Shown: positions 63,962-64,000 of the stretch, piece after piece
Position numbering within the stretch: position 1 is the stretch's first letter
Layout: each line of letters starts with the position of its first letter
Assembly (NCBI GenBank): GCA_964369685.1
Contig: CAYJFB010000003.1
Coordinates: forward strand, 76,283-140,282
Origin: Avidesulfovibrio sp964369685
Lineage (GTDB): Bacteria; Desulfobacterota; Desulfovibrionia; Desulfovibrionales; Desulfovibrionaceae
Length of the DNA stretch: 64,000 bases
Reading direction: 5' to 3'
Program-made: the position numbers and the translations under genes
Notes under the pieces: generated by a model
What the model was told of the DNA's origin: nothing
The model's database searches: none
The model's input: the letters and a program-made list of their open reading frames with translations, nothing else

Positions 63962-64000
63962 ATGAAATACAGTCAAAAAAGATTCAATATACGTCTTTGT
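63962..64000 (+). CDS. Start of a gene cut off by the window edge
   Basis: ATG behind GAGG, overlapping the end of the Slam-like gene region, encoding MKYSQKRFNIRLC so far. The basic n-region looks like the start of a signal peptide. It is the probable operon partner of the Slam-like protein. Too short to identify. Confidence 0.6.
   Translation, partial: MKYSQKRFNIRLC

Overview
The window reads as ordinary chromosome from a Gram-negative, flagellated, chemotactic bacterium. By eye the base composition is in the low to mid 40s % GC (not computed). The best fit is a Desulfovibrionaceae-like member of the Desulfobacterota. The reasons are the mix of FlgO-type lipoproteins, a FleQ/NtrC-like sigma-54 activator, YedF (selenium/sulfur carrier family), TRAP transporters, LptD and Mla outer-membrane genes, a cysteine-rich HisRS and a bioW-bioF pair. 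The genus cannot be fixed from sequence alone. A run of exactly 100 Ns shows that this is a scaffolded draft. I see no prophage, insertion sequence, CRISPR array or defence island.

Layout. 1-5.4 kb: an Rrf2 regulator, an SGNH hydrolase, then a flagellum-linked cluster of two FlgO-domain proteins and a small TPR lipoprotein behind a good sigma-28 promoter, followed by a sigma-54 activator with a degenerate receiver domain. 5.5-16.9 kb: PpiD, a catalytically degraded CCA-transferase-like HD protein, RlmN, a chemoreceptor, an unknown coiled protein, Uup, LOG and TadA. 16.9-25.2 kb: an orphan peptide-binding protein, bioW (broken by the assembly gap) and bioF, a two-domain PPK2 phosphotransferase, tRNA-Ala and a second chemoreceptor. 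25.3-29.5 kb: YedF, an Rsm22-like protein and mlaD-mlaC-mlaA. 29.7-36.2 kb: hisS-aspS, rdgB, rimO and truA. 36.3-38.7 kb: ugpQ and ugpB. 38.8-44.7 kb: ettA, lptD and alr. 44.9-48 kb: a TRAP transporter (dctP, fused dctQM). 48.3-57.7 kb: a PilZ protein, purQ, pyrG, a class V aminotransferase, glycerol dehydrogenase, and dapB-nadE. 57.9-64 kb: a zinc-ribbon protein, rsmE with an overlapping DUF616-type glycosyltransferase, a periplasmic cyclophilin, two identical tRNA-Phe genes, tilS, and at the right edge a Slam-like outer-membrane protein with the start of its downstream partner.

How the genes work together. Much of the window maintains translation: tRNA and rRNA modification (TadA, TilS, TruA, RlmN, RsmE, Rsm22-like, RimO), two aminoacyl-tRNA synthetases, two ABC-F ATPases and three tRNAs. 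A second theme is envelope building: LptD, MlaACD, PpiD, cyclophilin, Alr, DapB and the Slam-like protein. A third is motility and signalling: FlgO proteins, the sigma-54 activator, two chemoreceptors and PilZ.

The most informative oddities are enzymes whose catalytic residues have been lost while the fold and partner domain remain. These are the glutaminase half of NadE, the nucleotidyltransferase head of the HD protein, the receiver of the sigma-54 activator and the first Walker A of the PPK2 protein. Others are the bioW gene hidden by the gap, a sense-oriented family of G-rich double hairpins with A-tails, and a leader before mlaD with two alternative pairings.
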